Positions 14,336-15,024 of a stretch of 15,024 bases of DNA are shown here, piece after piece. The notes under the pieces are model-generated. The model was given only the letters and a program-made list of their open reading frames with translations. It was not told the DNA's origin and ran no database searches. Position numbers and translations under genes: made by a program. The stretch is from an uncultured Spirochaetales bacterium (GTDB taxonomy: Bacteria; Spirochaetota; Spirochaetia; Sphaerochaetales; Sphaerochaetaceae), in contig CAMEXG010000028.1 of the NCBI GenBank assembly GCA_945947045.1, positions 1-15,024 on the forward strand, read 5' to 3'. Each line of letters starts with the position of its first letter. Position 1 is the first letter of the stretch.

Positions 14336-15024
14336 TTTGTTTATCCAGAATACCCTTCATTCTCTCGTAGTCTCTGTTTTCCACTTTTTTTTGGGAATAG
14401 CGTGCGTCTTCATAAATGGAAGAGAACTCATAAGAGTCGAAGGAGAGTATTTCGTCCTGAATCTCCCTCGTTGATAATGCATCTAGCTTTGCTTCTCCAC
14501 TTCTTTTCACCACACTCTTCTTGTACTTACGTCTTATCTTTTCATCTACTGAGAGAAATAGTTTTACTTTTCCCTTTTTCTTCTTTTCAAAGTCAACGAT
14601 AGCTTCCACTGAAAAGTCTTCTTTGAATTGGTCTCTATGTGTTTGTCTTCTTCCGTCTATTTCACGTATCTTCATTATTAGAACAAAACTCTCCAACAAT
14701 AAGAATCCTAGGACGGCGGCAACAAATGTCCACATCAGGATATTACCCAAAAGCGAAAGGTTGAAAGGCTTACTGTCTCTGCTCAACCCCTTTTCTTTTG
14801 AAATAGGTTGATAGAAGCTGTCGTCACTCTTCTCTCCATTCTCTTCACCCCATTCATATTGGACACTTGTCTTCTCTCTTTCACTCTGTAAGCTTTCTAT
14901 TACAAAGGGAAGAAGGAAGGAAAGAAGAGTGAATAAAGCGACAAAGATAATAATCTGACGTCTATTTTCTCTTAGAATAGAGACGACATCAACTTCCCCC
15001 TTCTCGTCTCTTATTCTTTTCAAA
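14319..15024 (-). CDS. Membrane protein with DUF4129-like C-terminus (5' end outside window)
   Basis: At least 234 residues, open at the window edge; a TTG at 15021-15023 could be a start but has no visible ribosome site, so the gene probably continues upstream. Two hydrophobic segments (about 23-43 and 90-117) flank a polar, acidic region (46-86), probably periplasmic. The C-terminal part (about 155-228), with DEKIRRKYKKSVVKR, STREI and EDARYS, follows the pattern of DUF4129 domains: an R-x-x-Y helix, a T/S-R-E turn and an A-R-Y end. In other bacteria these often accompany MoxR AAA ATPases, DUF58 and transglutaminase-like proteins. That family link is my reading of the pattern and not certain. 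The last lysine/serine codons are read from the ffs terminator T-run and closing stem. Confidence 0.7.
   Translation of the reverse strand, partial: LKRIRDEKGEVDVVSILRENRRQIIIFVALFTLLSFLLPFVIESLQSEREKTSVQYEWGEENGEKSDDSFYQPISKEKGLSRDSKPFNLSLLGNILMWTFVAAVLGFLLLESFVLIMKIREIDGRRQTHRDQFKEDFSVEAIVDFEKKKKGKVKLFLSVDEKIRRKYKKSVVKRSGEAKLDALSTREIQDEILSFDSYEFSSIYEDARYSQKKVENRDYERMKGILDKQKKSSK

Noticed and set aside
14207..14602. Plus-strand reading frame across the SRP RNA
   Set aside because: It covers ffs and the antisense of the DUF4129-like gene; the RNA match is far stronger and no coding features are seen.
1..15024. CRISPR array, insertion sequence, tRNA or phage genes
   Set aside because: No spaced direct repeats, transposase motifs, cloverleaf-like sequences or phage-type proteins were seen on either strand.

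Overview
The window looks like chromosomal DNA of an anaerobic, carbohydrate-using bacterium with moderately AT-rich DNA. My best guess is a gut-type spirochaete (Spirochaetota). The main hint is the substrate-binding protein: it has a signal peptide followed by an ANGGKE-like mature start, a style I associate with spirochaete periplasmic proteins. This placement is an inference. Several operon genes also resemble, from memory, uncharacterised membrane proteins of gut Firmicutes (Lachnospiraceae-like), so horizontal exchange is plausible.

Layout. Positions 1-4720 hold a set of separately transcribed genes. They are a Na+/phosphate symporter with a PhoU-like tail (+), a bidirectional hairpin terminator, a cytoplasmic GH28 polygalacturonase-like enzyme (-), adenine phosphoribosyltransferase apt (-), and the manganese exporter mntP (+) behind a yybP-ykoY manganese riboswitch. 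A second bidirectional hairpin closes this part. Positions 4741-13964 are one minus-strand operon of ten genes, read from right to left. In order they are a six-helix protein resembling an ECF S-component, two LplB/LplC-type sugar permeases, a large 717-residue substrate-binding protein, two small four-helix membrane proteins and a MalK/UgpC-type ATPase, then two more small four-helix membrane proteins and a second MalK/UgpC-type ATPase. Genes overlap or lie within about 12 nt of each other, except around the substrate-binding protein, where a strong intercistronic hairpin follows its stop. Positions 13965-14340 hold the operon promoter, an inverted second copy of that promoter, and the small SRP RNA gene ffs (+). 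The 3' end of ffs overlaps the end of a minus-strand gene, cut by the window edge, for a membrane protein with a DUF4129-like tail.

How it fits together. The operon is a complete CUT1-type sugar importer with its own energising subunits, plus five conserved-looking membrane proteins that no standard sugar importer needs. The repeated plan (two small membrane proteins, then one ATPase, twice) is the most unusual feature and the best candidate for an undescribed system. The related Bacillus transporters (LplABC-like, YtcQ-YteP-YtcP) carry complex polysaccharide oligomers, and a GH28 enzyme is present nearby, so pectic oligosaccharides are one possible substrate. The sequence does not prove this.
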